Below, in pieces: positions 1 through 7,979 of a stretch of DNA of 64,000 nt. Position 1 is the first letter of the stretch. Each line of letters begins with the position of its first letter. Origin of the DNA: Loki-b32 sp964493385 (lineage in GTDB: Archaea; Asgardarchaeota; Lokiarchaeia; Sigyniarchaeales; SOKP01); contig CAZBNW010000003.1 of NCBI GenBank assembly GCA_964493385.1, positions 1 through 64,000 on the forward strand, read 5' to 3'. Both the position numbers and the translations under genes were made by a program. The notes beneath the pieces were generated by a model. The model did not search any database. It was not told where the DNA came from and saw only the letters and a list, made by a program, of their open reading frames with translations.

Positions 1-175
1 AATATTTGAAATTATGACCATTGGTTGAGAAATTATTTATATTATTCAAGATTAGCTTTATGGTAATTACCGAAAGTTTGATTATAATGGATTTAAAAAT
101 TAAAATCAAACACTTTTCATATCAAAAAATAGAATTAAAAATTATAACTTAAATAATAAAAAAAATAGGTGTATT

Positions 176-2587
176 ATTATAAAAGCGAATGAGTCTACTG
201 AATCAAACGATCCTCTTTTCACCGAGCCATATATAGATATTGATGAGTGGCGGGACGAGCCCGTACGCCATCGATACGTCCATGGCGGTTTTAAAGGCAC
301 TGATGCCAGATTTTCTTTCTATTTCCCGCCGAAGGAACAATACGATGGTAGATTCTTCCAGTATATTATGCCGATTTCTGGGAATGAGAATCTTGCTCAG
401 GCGCCAGATTATCCTGAACCTAGCTACTCTTTAGACTTTGTCTTTGATAGCGGTGGATATTTTGTGGAATCAAACCTGGGGCGATTGGACATGTTTCCTG
501 GCGATGATCCCACTATCGCCGGGTATCGGACCAGTGTGGCAGTAGCAAAGTATTCGCGTGTTTTGGCTTCTGAAATGTATGGGGCCCACCGACCTTATGG
601 TTATGCTTGGGGCGGCAGTGGCGGGGCATATAAGACCATCAGCTGTATCGAGAACAAAGTTGGTGTCTGGGATGGCGTGGTACCATTTGTTCACGCATCA
701 CCAATGGCCATGATCAATGTGTTCTCTGTGCAAGCTCATGCGATGCGCATATTGAAAGATAAGATACCCTCCATCGTCGATGCAGTAGAACCTGGTGGGA
801 GTGGAGACATGTATGCTGGTCTAAATGACGAGGAACGAGAGGCGCTTACAGAGGTGACTAAGATGGGATTTCCACCACGCGCTTGGTTCAATTACAGGAG
901 GATAGCGTTCGGCTACACCGGAGTCTTAACTACGCTCCTTGACCCAATGATGAAATGGGATCCCACTTACGTTGAAGATTTTTGGAAGGAACCGGGTTAC
1001 CTCGGTGCCAACCCGCCCCAATCACTCTTAGACGCCCGGATCACACACGATACAACCATCAGCAAGCTTATTATGCCTGATGATATCAGGAAAATGGGAG
1101 GGTCATTGACTATATCTGCTGGGCAAGTTGGTAACGTAACAGTCCCAGCAGGGTTTGTATTAGAAAACGTGCCTGAAGGTGACCTACAGGGGGCTTCAAT
1201 ATTTTTGAAAAGCGGCGAAGCAGAGGGTTGCGTGGTTTACGCTATTGTAGTGTTCGATAACATGGTAATGTTAGCCTATGGCGAGGAAAATTACCGGTAT
1301 CTGGCAGCTGTCAAGGCGGGTGACAAAGTGCATATCGACAACTCTAATTATCTCGCTGTTCAAACCTATCATCGCCATCAGGTTCCGTTACCTGAATACT
1401 ATGTCTGGGACCAGTTTCGAGGGCCTGATGGTAAACCGTTGTATCCGCAAAGACCCGAGATATTAGGTCCGCGTCATGCCTATCAGGGTGCAGGTTCGGT
1501 CCAGACTGGCAAGTTTGAGGGCAAGATGATCGCAGTAAATATGTTAATGGACGAGGCTGCCTACCCTTGGCAAGCCGACTGGTATCGCTCGAAGGTTAAA
1601 GCCGCATTGGGAGAGAAGTTCGATGATAACTATCGGCTTTGGTTTATTGACAATGCAATGCATACACCACCTGTGATCACACCGTTAGACTCCCGTCCAG
1701 CAATAACCACCCGAGTTATCAACTATGGTGGTATTTTGCAACAGGCACTACGCGATGTGAGCGCATGGGTTGAAAAAGGCGTGGTACCCCCAGCAAGTAC
1801 TACATATAAGGTGGTGGATGGCCAAGTGGAAGTGCCACCGACCGCTAAGGAGCGTAAGGGGATTCAACCGGTGGTTACTCTTAAAGTAAACGGAGATGAG
1901 CGTGTAGATGTCAAGGTTGGGAAGAAAATTAAGCTTTCCGCGATTATCGAAACACCGCCGGACGCAGGTTCGGTAGTTGGTGTGGAATGGGATTTTGAGG
2001 GCGCTGGTGATTATCCAATAACCGAGCACCTCAAAGACACCAAGAGCACTCATGTAGAGGTGAAAACCACTTATACTTTCTCCGAACCTGGCACTTACTT
2101 CCCGGCAATTCGTGTAACCTCGCATAGACAGGGCGATCCTAAAACTCCCCACGCAAGAATTCAGAACATTGGTCGTGTGAGGGTAGTGATGACTGGTAAA
2201 GAAAAGCAAAAGGAAGAACCTGAAGGTAAGGAATTAATATTTGAATTAAAAGAGAAACCAGCCAATTTTCAAAATATAGTAAATAAGTTCTTTGATGCAA
2301 TCGGACAACATACTACTGTAGTTCGTGGAACGGAGATTTCAACTAATGAGATTGGGCCAAGAACTGAACGTTCCACAAAATTCGAAGTTGTTCCTTCAGC
2401 TGGTGAAACTTTTTATACTGTAAGTTTTGAAGATACAGAATCTGGTATTGGCGTTTTTGTTGAAATAGAAATTACAGTCACAGGAGCCTATAAAATGATG
2501 GCAAAAATGATAAAAAAAATGACTTCAAAATCGATTAAAGAAAATGCGATAGAAACTCTCAATAAAATTTTAAAAGAAAATGAATGA
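176..2587 (+). CDS. alpha/beta-hydrolase-like protein with PKD domain, chimeric composition
   Basis: The reading frame is open well upstream of the first ATG (368), and that upstream part encodes a plausible conserved N-terminus (EPYIDIDEWRDEPVRHRYVH), so the real start lies further 5'. No ATG, GTG or TTG occurs in this frame after the stop at 101-103. An AGGTG motif at 167-171 precedes ATT (176) and ATA (179) codons; 176 is a best guess. The GGSGGAYK segment looks like a serine-hydrolase nucleophile elbow (GxSxG-like). Farther on, an EWDFEGAGDYP...TYTFSEPGTY stretch is a PKD-type beta-sandwich. No signal peptide is seen with this start. Codons from about 190 to 2200 are much more GC-rich than any neighbour; the last ~125 residues are AT-rich, K/E/I-rich and host-like. 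I infer horizontal transfer plus acquisition of a local 3' end. Substrate unknown. Confidence 0.6.
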   Translation: MIKANESTESNDPLFTEPYIDIDEWRDEPVRHRYVHGGFKGTDARFSFYFPPKEQYDGRFFQYIMPISGNENLAQAPDYPEPSYSLDFVFDSGGYFVESNLGRLDMFPGDDPTIAGYRTSVAVAKYSRVLASEMYGAHRPYGYAWGGSGGAYKTISCIENKVGVWDGVVPFVHASPMAMINVFSVQAHAMRILKDKIPSIVDAVEPGGSGDMYAGLNDEEREALTEVTKMGFPPRAWFNYRRIAFGYTGVLTTLLDPMMKWDPTYVEDFWKEPGYLGANPPQSLLDARITHDTTISKLIMPDDIRKMGGSLTISAGQVGNVTVPAGFVLENVPEGDLQGASIFLKSGEAEGCVVYAIVVFDNMVMLAYGEENYRYLAAVKAGDKVHIDNSNYLAVQTYHRHQVPLPEYYVWDQFRGPDGKPLYPQRPEILGPRHAYQGAGSVQTGKFEGKMIAVNMLMDEAAYPWQADWYRSKVKAALGEKFDDNYRLWFIDNAMHTPPVITPLDSRPAITTRVINYGGILQQALRDVSAWVEKGVVPPASTTYKVVDGQVEVPPTAKERKGIQPVVTLKVNGDERVDVKVGKKIKLSAIIETPPDAGSVVGVEWDFEGAGDYPITEHLKDTKSTHVEVKTTYTFSEPGTYFPAIRVTSHRQGDPKTPHARIQNIGRVRVVMTGKEKQKEEPEGKELIFELKEKPANFQNIVNKFFDAIGQHTTVVRGTEISTNEIGPRTERSTKFEVVPSAGETFYTVSFEDTESGIGVFVEIEITVTGAYKMMAKMIKKMTSKSIKENAIETLNKILKENE

Positions 2588-2650
2588 TCTCTTGTTTTCA
2601 ACATTTCTTAATCCTTACTTTTTTTTTTCTTTTTTTTTATATTAAACGGC

Positions 2651-2710
2651 GGGTCATCATTCCCTTGATAGAATTGATAATCTTAATAATTAGTACCAAA
2701 TTACTTAGGA
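2651..2710 (+). repeat. dispersed intergenic repeat, copy 1
   Basis: About 60 nt beginning GGGTCATCATTCCCTT and containing AATCTTAATAATTAGTACC. It matches the segment at 22221-22280 at about 52 of 60 positions by hand alignment, and more weakly the segment at 3783-3842. It lies 187 nt upstream of the nucleoside hydrolase start. It could be a conserved promoter-upstream element, a small RNA or a decayed mobile repeat. No strong hairpin is apparent. Confidence 0.6.
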
Positions 2711-2837
2711 TTATTCTAAATCAATTTGGATTTACTACTTTTAAATACTTTACATGGATCCCAATAGTTTAATCGTTTGTTATAATTGTTTGGAAATAAA
2801 AAATTTTATTTGTAAAAACCAATTTAATAAAAAAAAA

Positions 2838-3737
2838 ATGAAAAATAAAAAGATACCTGTAATTCTTGATACTGATATAGGATTAGATATAGATGATACT
2901 TGGGCTTTAGGATTCTTATTGAAATGTCCCGAATTAGATGTGAAATTAATAACGACCACTTCAGATAATACACCACTTAAAGCAAGGTTAGTTGCTAAAT
3001 TTCTCGAAATTGTGAATCGAACTGATATCCCAATAGGCATTGGTCCTCAAGAAAATGATGAAAAAGGTTTTTTATTCGATTGGGTAAAAGATTATGAAAT
3101 ATCACAATATCCTGGCACGATCTACAAGAATGGCGTAAATGCTTTATGTTCCACGGTAATGGATTCTCCTGACCCTTTAACTCTCATTGCTATAGGTCCC
3201 CTTGGTACCGTTTCAGAAGCACTTAAAGAGAATCCTAATATCATAGAAAATTCTCGTTTTGTTGGAATGCATGGTAGTATTTATCAGGGATATTATGGTG
3301 GGAGGGTATCTATTGAAGAAGAATATAATGTAAAAAAGAATATACAAGCATGTAAAGAAGTTTTTGAAGCAACTTGGGAAAAAACTATAACCCCATTGGA
3401 TACTTGTGGGAAGATAATACTCTCTGGGAAACATTATGAAAGCTTATTAGAAAGTAATGACTTAATCGCAAATTTAATTAAAGACAATTATGCTATATGG
3501 AAAACCAAGATCAAGCCTAATTTATTGAAAGAAAATCAAACTTCAGTCTTATATGATACAGTAGCGATTTATCTCGGTTTTTCTGAAGAATTTCTTAATA
3601 TTGAAGAACTCCCAATTGAAGTTACATCAAGGGGTTTAACAAAAATAAGTGAAAATGGGAATTTAATAAGATGTGCTATTTCTTGGAAAGACCTTGATGC
3701 CTTTAAAGCACTATTAGTTGATCGCCTTATACATTAA
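2838..3737 (+). CDS. nucleoside hydrolase (IUNH family)
   Basis: Cleaves the N-glycosidic bond of ribonucleosides to a base plus ribose; cytoplasmic salvage or catabolism. The N-terminus carries the Ca2+-binding aspartate cluster (VILDTDIGLDIDDTWAL), the family's DTDxGxDD signature. A C-terminal YDTVAI segment corresponds to the second metal-binding aspartate region. Length (299 aa) is close to the usual 300-340. I chose the ATG that gives MKNKKIPV directly before the first strand; an in-frame ATG at 2754 would add 28 low-complexity residues with no family match. The TATA-like TTTTAAATACTT just before 2754 means the longer form cannot be excluded. Substrate preference cannot be read from sequence. 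Stands alone, AT-rich like the host. Confidence 0.85.
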   Translation: MKNKKIPVILDTDIGLDIDDTWALGFLLKCPELDVKLITTTSDNTPLKARLVAKFLEIVNRTDIPIGIGPQENDEKGFLFDWVKDYEISQYPGTIYKNGVNALCSTVMDSPDPLTLIAIGPLGTVSEALKENPNIIENSRFVGMHGSIYQGYYGGRVSIEEEYNVKKNIQACKEVFEATWEKTITPLDTCGKIILSGKHYESLLESNDLIANLIKDNYAIWKTKIKPNLLKENQTSVLYDTVAIYLGFSEEFLNIEELPIEVTSRGLTKISENGNLIRCAISWKDLDAFKALLVDRLIH

Positions 3738-3782
3738 ATACTTTTTTTTTAGAATTATATCCTATAGGGAATATAAATTAAT

Positions 3783-3842
3783 GGGCTATACTTCCCTTCG
3801 TCTAATCAAAAACTATTATTACAAATCCCAAATTAAATATTA
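3783..3842 (+). repeat. dispersed intergenic repeat, copy 2 (upstream of truncated gene)
   Basis: Begins GGGCTATACTTCCCTTC and ends with CCCAAATTAAAT. It is a diverged relative of the segments at 2651 and 22221. It stands 98 nt before the ATG at 3881, against 96 nt for the equivalent spacing at 22221/22317, so the two loci are collinear. Confidence 0.5.
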
Positions 3843-3880
3843 TAATAATGTAAAGAACACTAGGAGGATGGTTTGTGTCT

Positions 3881-3925
3881 ATGAAGAAAAAGAAAGTGAT
3901 TATAATTGGCGCTTTAGGTTTCCAT
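3881..3925 (+). pseudogene. 5' fragment of a second cPGS-like GTPase gene
   Basis: After a GGAGG motif (3863-3867) the frame reads MKKKKVIIIGALGFH, nearly the same as MKKKVIIVGALGYDFH at the start of the intact gene at 22317, and then diverges into an unrelated short tail ending after about 20 codons. The upstream ~100 nt also align with the intact gene's promoter region. I read this as the promoter and first 13-15 codons of a duplicated gene, cut off where the accessory island begins. MKKKKVIIIGA alone is a common Rossmann start, so the call rests on the combined coding and upstream similarity. Confidence 0.55.
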
Positions 3926-3957
3926 CTTATCTCTGCAACTTTATTAGATTGTACTAA

Positions 3958-4845
3958 TCAATTATTATTCTTTTCTTCCAAATATTTTTTTTGAATATTT
4001 GATGCAATAAATTTGGGAATTAGTCTCGATTTATTTAAGGTTATATTTTTTAAAAGATACCAATCTTGAATTTTGTCTGAACCAATTATTAAATCTGTAG
4101 AATTTACAATGAATTCAATTATAAGATCAAAATTTAATATTTTCAATAAGATATTTTTCTCTTTCCACTCTTGTCTCATATAGTAATTTTCTTCATCTAG
4201 GTCTATTTTTATTGTGTTTTTTTCATCAAAATTTAGAGTTGCAATATTTTTAATATAAATCTTATCAATAAATTCTAAAAAACTTCCCATATATACACCT
4301 TTATCATTATAAAGAAAATCATTCTGATTCTTTACTAATTTTAACGGTGCTTTATTGAATTCAGATTTTTCTTCATCTGTTAAAATCGGAGTGATAATTT
4401 TTCTAGTCATCTTTGATACTCTAAAATTAGGCATGTAACCGTTTAACTTTAAGTCTATTTGGAGTACTTCCTTATCTTTTAGATCTTCTTTCTTTAACTC
4501 TCTGAATTCAAATAATTCTATACTTGCTTGTTTTGCTTGTAGGATTGCCCCTTCTTGAAAACCATTATAAGAGACCATTATACCTTTATTGATTTTGCAC
4601 GTATTTATTTTAGTGGTAAATGCTTCAACCTTTTCTATGGGTACTGCACTCCTATAATTTTTACATTCGATACCGATTTTTATAGGTTCTGAAAATTCAC
4701 CTCTATCAATTTCGAAATATCCATCAAATTGTCTTGTACGTTTATCTCCAGCATAATCACATTCAATTTTTACATTTACATGAGCATTAAATAATAACCC
4801 AACAACATCCTCGAAATTGTCCCATCTAAATTCTTTTTTTTTCAT
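3958..4845 (-). CDS. Mrr-like PD-(D/E)XK restriction endonuclease
   Basis: The N-terminal third has the layout of Mrr-type restriction nucleases: RWDNFEDVVGLLF helix, then RQFDGYFEID (catalytic Asp) and IGIECKNY (the ExK pair), followed by a helix (VPIEKVEAFTTKI) and KGIMVSYNGFQEGA, as in Mrr domains that cleave foreign or modified DNA. The C-terminal ~150 residues are unassigned and may recognise the target. It is the last gene of a leftward operon, 34 bp after the DUF4238 gene, next to a helicase/PLD pair and opposite an Argonaute operon, which points to defence. Its stop lies just beyond the truncated GTPase fragment, so this end of the gene marks the island boundary. Confidence 0.75.
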   Translation of the reverse strand: MKKKEFRWDNFEDVVGLLFNAHVNVKIECDYAGDKRTRQFDGYFEIDRGEFSEPIKIGIECKNYRSAVPIEKVEAFTTKINTCKINKGIMVSYNGFQEGAILQAKQASIELFEFRELKKEDLKDKEVLQIDLKLNGYMPNFRVSKMTRKIITPILTDEEKSEFNKAPLKLVKNQNDFLYNDKGVYMGSFLEFIDKIYIKNIATLNFDEKNTIKIDLDEENYYMRQEWKEKNILLKILNFDLIIEFIVNSTDLIIGSDKIQDWYLLKNITLNKSRLIPKFIASNIQKKYLEEKNNN

Positions 4846-4879
4846 AATACATTTTCATTATTTTTTAAATTAAATGACA

Positions 4880-5803
4880 TTATTGATTTCTTCTTAAAAA
4901 TTCTTGAGCTACCGAGAAATCTTTTTTTTCTGAAAGAATATATTTATTTGCATATCTAGTAATACGTTCATTTAGATAAATTACATTATCGCTTATTACT
5001 TCAACTTTTGATTTAATTACTTCTTTGATTTTATCCGATAAAATATACCAAATCTCCTTGTTCTCATTAAGATATTGAAATAATGGCTTAGAATCAAATA
5101 AAAAAATGCATAATCTTGAAGATATAGGGATATAAAATTCAATACCTTTAGATAAAAAACCTAGTCTAGAGCTAGATTGATCTTCTCCAAGATATTTGCC
5201 TAAAGTTTTATGATAAGTATTATCCTTGATAATTGGATTGTCAGATGTATAATAATATAGTTCTGTATCATTGATGTGTAAACTCCAATTATAATCAATT
5301 ATCATTGAAGCTTCACGTTCAAATCTTTTCATCATACTCATTTGTATTCCTTTAATAAAATCCTCACTATATTCAATTGTATAATCTGTATTTTTCAATT
5401 CAGGTGCATAATGGGGAATGAAATCCTTTTCAACAATTGCTTTTGTTATCTTTTCATAACTTTCTTTAAGTGCATTTCTGTATTCTCTTGTTCTTAAAGC
5501 CTGTACTAATATCCATCTAGCAATATCAATTTTATTGAATTTTTTCATGAAATCTAGTGATTCATTATCGATAATTTTTTGTATAACCTTTATTCCTTTA
5601 ATTTCAACATCATTAGCTAGCCAATCTTCGATTTCTTGAGGATAAAAATAGTTTTCTACAAGTGCTTTTTTAATTGGAAGAACTATTATTTTTCCTGTTG
5701 TTTTATCAAATCTCCAAATTAATTTCTTATCTTCCGAATTAAATGAAAAATTATCTAAATAAGCCCTTTGAACAATATGTGTACTTTTTACTTTTTTTCC
5801 AAT
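4880..5803 (-). CDS. DUF4238 family protein (non-canonical start or frameshift)
   Basis: The ATG-initiated frame gives only 222 aa, but the same frame continues upstream and yields KSTHIVQRAYLDNFS, which matches the typical DUF4238 N-terminus (a Q/H-V-Q-R-x-Y-L-x-N-F-type motif). The central TSDNPIIKD segment and the YIPISSRLCIFL strand are also characteristic. A GAGGTG motif sits 7 nt before an ATT codon at 5803, the start used here. A TTG at 5802 in the neighbouring frame would be perfectly placed if the A7 run (7 on the coding strand just after it) contained one more A. So this is either an ATT start, a homopolymer indel in the assembly, or a real frameshift. Biochemical function of the family is unknown; the neighbours suggest defence. 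Confidence 0.65.
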   Translation of the reverse strand: MGKKVKSTHIVQRAYLDNFSFNSEDKKLIWRFDKTTGKIIVLPIKKALVENYFYPQEIEDWLANDVEIKGIKVIQKIIDNESLDFMKKFNKIDIARWILVQALRTREYRNALKESYEKITKAIVEKDFIPHYAPELKNTDYTIEYSEDFIKGIQMSMMKRFEREASMIIDYNWSLHINDTELYYYTSDNPIIKDNTYHKTLGKYLGEDQSSSRLGFLSKGIEFYIPISSRLCIFLFDSKPLFQYLNENKEIWYILSDKIKEVIKSKVEVISDNVIYLNERITRYANKYILSEKKDFSVAQEFLRRNQ

Positions 5804-5864
5804 AAATTATCACCTCTTTTTCAAAAACACTTTTTCATTTTTTTCAAATCCTATGAGAGCTTTT

Positions 5865-7979
5865 TCACTTCTTGACCGCTTTTTCTACTTGTTTCTGTAA
5901 AGGTTTTGGTTTTGGAAATGTTTTATGAATTTGATCAGTTGCTTTCCGACTACTCAAAACTACACCGAGTTCATCTGTAATATCCTCATTAGACAATCCA
6001 TTTCCTGCAAAAGCAAGAAGATTAAAGCTTGTTATCAATAGTAGATTTCTATCCATTGTTAAAAATTTTGCATGAGATTTTGAGGGATCTTTTGAAATCT
6101 CAATTAAATTTCCAGTCTCTAATATTATATTATTAATTGCTTTTTGAATTTCTAAAAGGTCAGTTTCAGGTATAGATTTTATGCCCTCTCGCCCCCATTT
6201 TACTTGTATAGGAACTCCTCTTTTTAAAGTATTATTTATGGCTGTAATTATAACTGAACTGACTGCTTGTCTTTTAATTCTATCAGTTCCTATTCGGATA
6301 TTCTGCTTTGCTTGATTTAAGCAAGCTCTTAACAATTTCCGATGTTCTAAATTTTCAATTAATATTGCTGTATCAAATCTTCGAATTCTTTTTATTAGCT
6401 TTTTTTCCTTCTCAAATATATTTTTGAAAATTAAAAGTTCTCGCTCGTTATTAGGTTGATCAATCAGGTTTCGGCATTTTTCCTTTAGTTCGGTAATAAT
6501 TTCTTGAAGTTCAGTTAGCATATTTTCCTTATCGATTATTGAATTATCTTTTATTAGTGGAGAATCAGTTATTTCCTTAATCCAAGATATAGATTTTTTA
6601 TGTTCAATGTTGTTTAAAGCATACTCAATGATTTCTCCGATTATAGAACCATGATTTAATTCACATATTGCTTCTGTTGGGCTATTTTCAGTGTATTGAT
6701 AACTAAATAAATTACAACTAGTAATCCATGCATAACTTTGATCAATTACTAAAAATTTGCTGTGGAATTTTTCTCTGCTTTTAATAAACGCTATTTTGTC
6801 ACTTTTAAAAAGGGGAACTTTTTCCTTTAAATTCTCAATCTCTTCTCCAAGTAATCCCCAAAGAAGAATGACTTTAATATTTCTAGAATCCAATTTTTGA
6901 AGCAATGGAATTAAATTATGAATACTGGATTCATTAACAAATGCAGAACCAATTATTACTAACTTTTTTGCTTCATTAAAGGTATTCTCCAATTTTGTTA
7001 AGATTTCTTTTCCTTTATTTAGTTCAGCATTAATAAATCCAACATTGGCTCCCAAATCCATCATTTTGGGAATCAGATAATTCAAAGCTTCATTTTCCAA
7101 ATTGTTAAATATTTTCTGGAATGCTTTTTTTTTTTCTCTGGTTTTTAGAGGTCTGCTTAGAGCATCCCCAATATCTTTATTGATTTCATTCCATTTTTTT
7201 ATTAGTGTGTGCCAATGATATTGAGACAAATACTCTTCATCGGCAGGAGTGAGATCATTAATGGTGTATGAATCAATTTTTGTTAGTGATTTCGTCCAAA
7301 ATTCAATAACTGATATTGGAATTGTACTTGAATAAGGGATATAATATTCAGTATCATTAATTGTTCTCAATTTCATAGGGATGAACATAGTTCTACTATT
7401 AACTGGAATTAAATCATAAACCCTATTCACGCGTTCAAATATATCACCCTCACTAATATATGTTCTAAGTACCATTTTTGCTGTTTTAATAAGAGTTTGT
7501 ATAGATAAATTCTGAATATTAATATAATTTCGGTGACTGAGTTGAAGTTGTTCTGTAGACTCCATCCATTTACCTCTCAAGCTGGGGGGGACTTTTAAGT
7601 AATCTCTTATATCATTTAACATCATTATTTGACCCGTAATTGTCTCTTGTACCCAATCTATGGATATAGTTTCAGGAATATCATCTTCTAAATATTCGTT
7701 TAAACGCCCACGATCTATAAAATCTTCGATTTCGGATGACACATATATTTTAGATTTGTCTAAGTCAACAAATACATATTCTTTATACATTAGATCAACA
7801 ATAGCTTCTTGAACTAATCTTTTATCAATATTAAAAGCATTAACAATTGTTTCTAGATTATTTTCTTTAACAGCTAACTCTAATATAAAAGGATGGAGGG
7901 GATTTACCTTTTTTCTTCCCTTAAGTTGAACTTTTCCTTCATAAATAATAATTGGAAGTGCTAAATACTTTATTCTCAT
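5865..7979 (-). CDS. phospholipase D-family nuclease (Mokosh MkoB-like)
   Basis: Two HKD half-sites mark a phospholipase D-fold enzyme: KFHSKFLVID with downstream SCNLFS (about residues 405-425) and KSHAKFLTMD with SFNLLAF (about 634-655). In the family two such sites form one phosphodiesterase centre; standalone members of this kind act as nucleases. The first ~100 residues look like a winged-helix (NAFNIDKRLVQEAIVDLM). The gene overlaps the upstream pseudokinase-helicase gene by 4 bp, so the two are translationally coupled. A separate helicase with kinase domain plus a PLD nuclease matches, as I recall it, the type I Mokosh antiphage system. Assignment to MkoB is an inference from domain content and order. 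Confidence 0.75.
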   Translation of the reverse strand: MRIKYLALPIIIYEGKVQLKGRKKVNPLHPFILELAVKENNLETIVNAFNIDKRLVQEAIVDLMYKEYVFVDLDKSKIYVSSEIEDFIDRGRLNEYLEDDIPETISIDWVQETITGQIMMLNDIRDYLKVPPSLRGKWMESTEQLQLSHRNYINIQNLSIQTLIKTAKMVLRTYISEGDIFERVNRVYDLIPVNSRTMFIPMKLRTINDTEYYIPYSSTIPISVIEFWTKSLTKIDSYTINDLTPADEEYLSQYHWHTLIKKWNEINKDIGDALSRPLKTREKKKAFQKIFNNLENEALNYLIPKMMDLGANVGFINAELNKGKEILTKLENTFNEAKKLVIIGSAFVNESSIHNLIPLLQKLDSRNIKVILLWGLLGEEIENLKEKVPLFKSDKIAFIKSREKFHSKFLVIDQSYAWITSCNLFSYQYTENSPTEAICELNHGSIIGEIIEYALNNIEHKKSISWIKEITDSPLIKDNSIIDKENMLTELQEIITELKEKCRNLIDQPNNERELLIFKNIFEKEKKLIKRIRRFDTAILIENLEHRKLLRACLNQAKQNIRIGTDRIKRQAVSSVIITAINNTLKRGVPIQVKWGREGIKSIPETDLLEIQKAINNIILETGNLIEISKDPSKSHAKFLTMDRNLLLITSFNLLAFAGNGLSNEDITDELGVVLSSRKATDQIHKTFPKPKPLQKQVEKAVKK

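Noticed and set aside
240..434. 64-codon frame over the 5' end of the hydrolase gene
   Set aside because: It overlaps the real frame, which continues upstream with a plausible conserved N-terminus; no support for the alternative frame.
1748..2209. 153-codon antisense frame inside the hydrolase gene
   Set aside because: Long antisense frames arise easily in the GC-richer segment; the peptide is Cys/His-rich noise without a domain.
3783..3842. Possible CRISPR repeat (recurrence of GGGYTATxxTTCCCTT elements)
   Set aside because: Only three diverged, widely scattered copies; no regular spacers and no cas1/cas2. The Cas4-like gene belongs to the Argonaute operon.
3718..3957. 79-codon frame in the gap after the nucleoside hydrolase
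   Set aside because: It runs through the truncated GTPase promoter in a different frame from the recognisable MKKKKVIIIGALG fragment.
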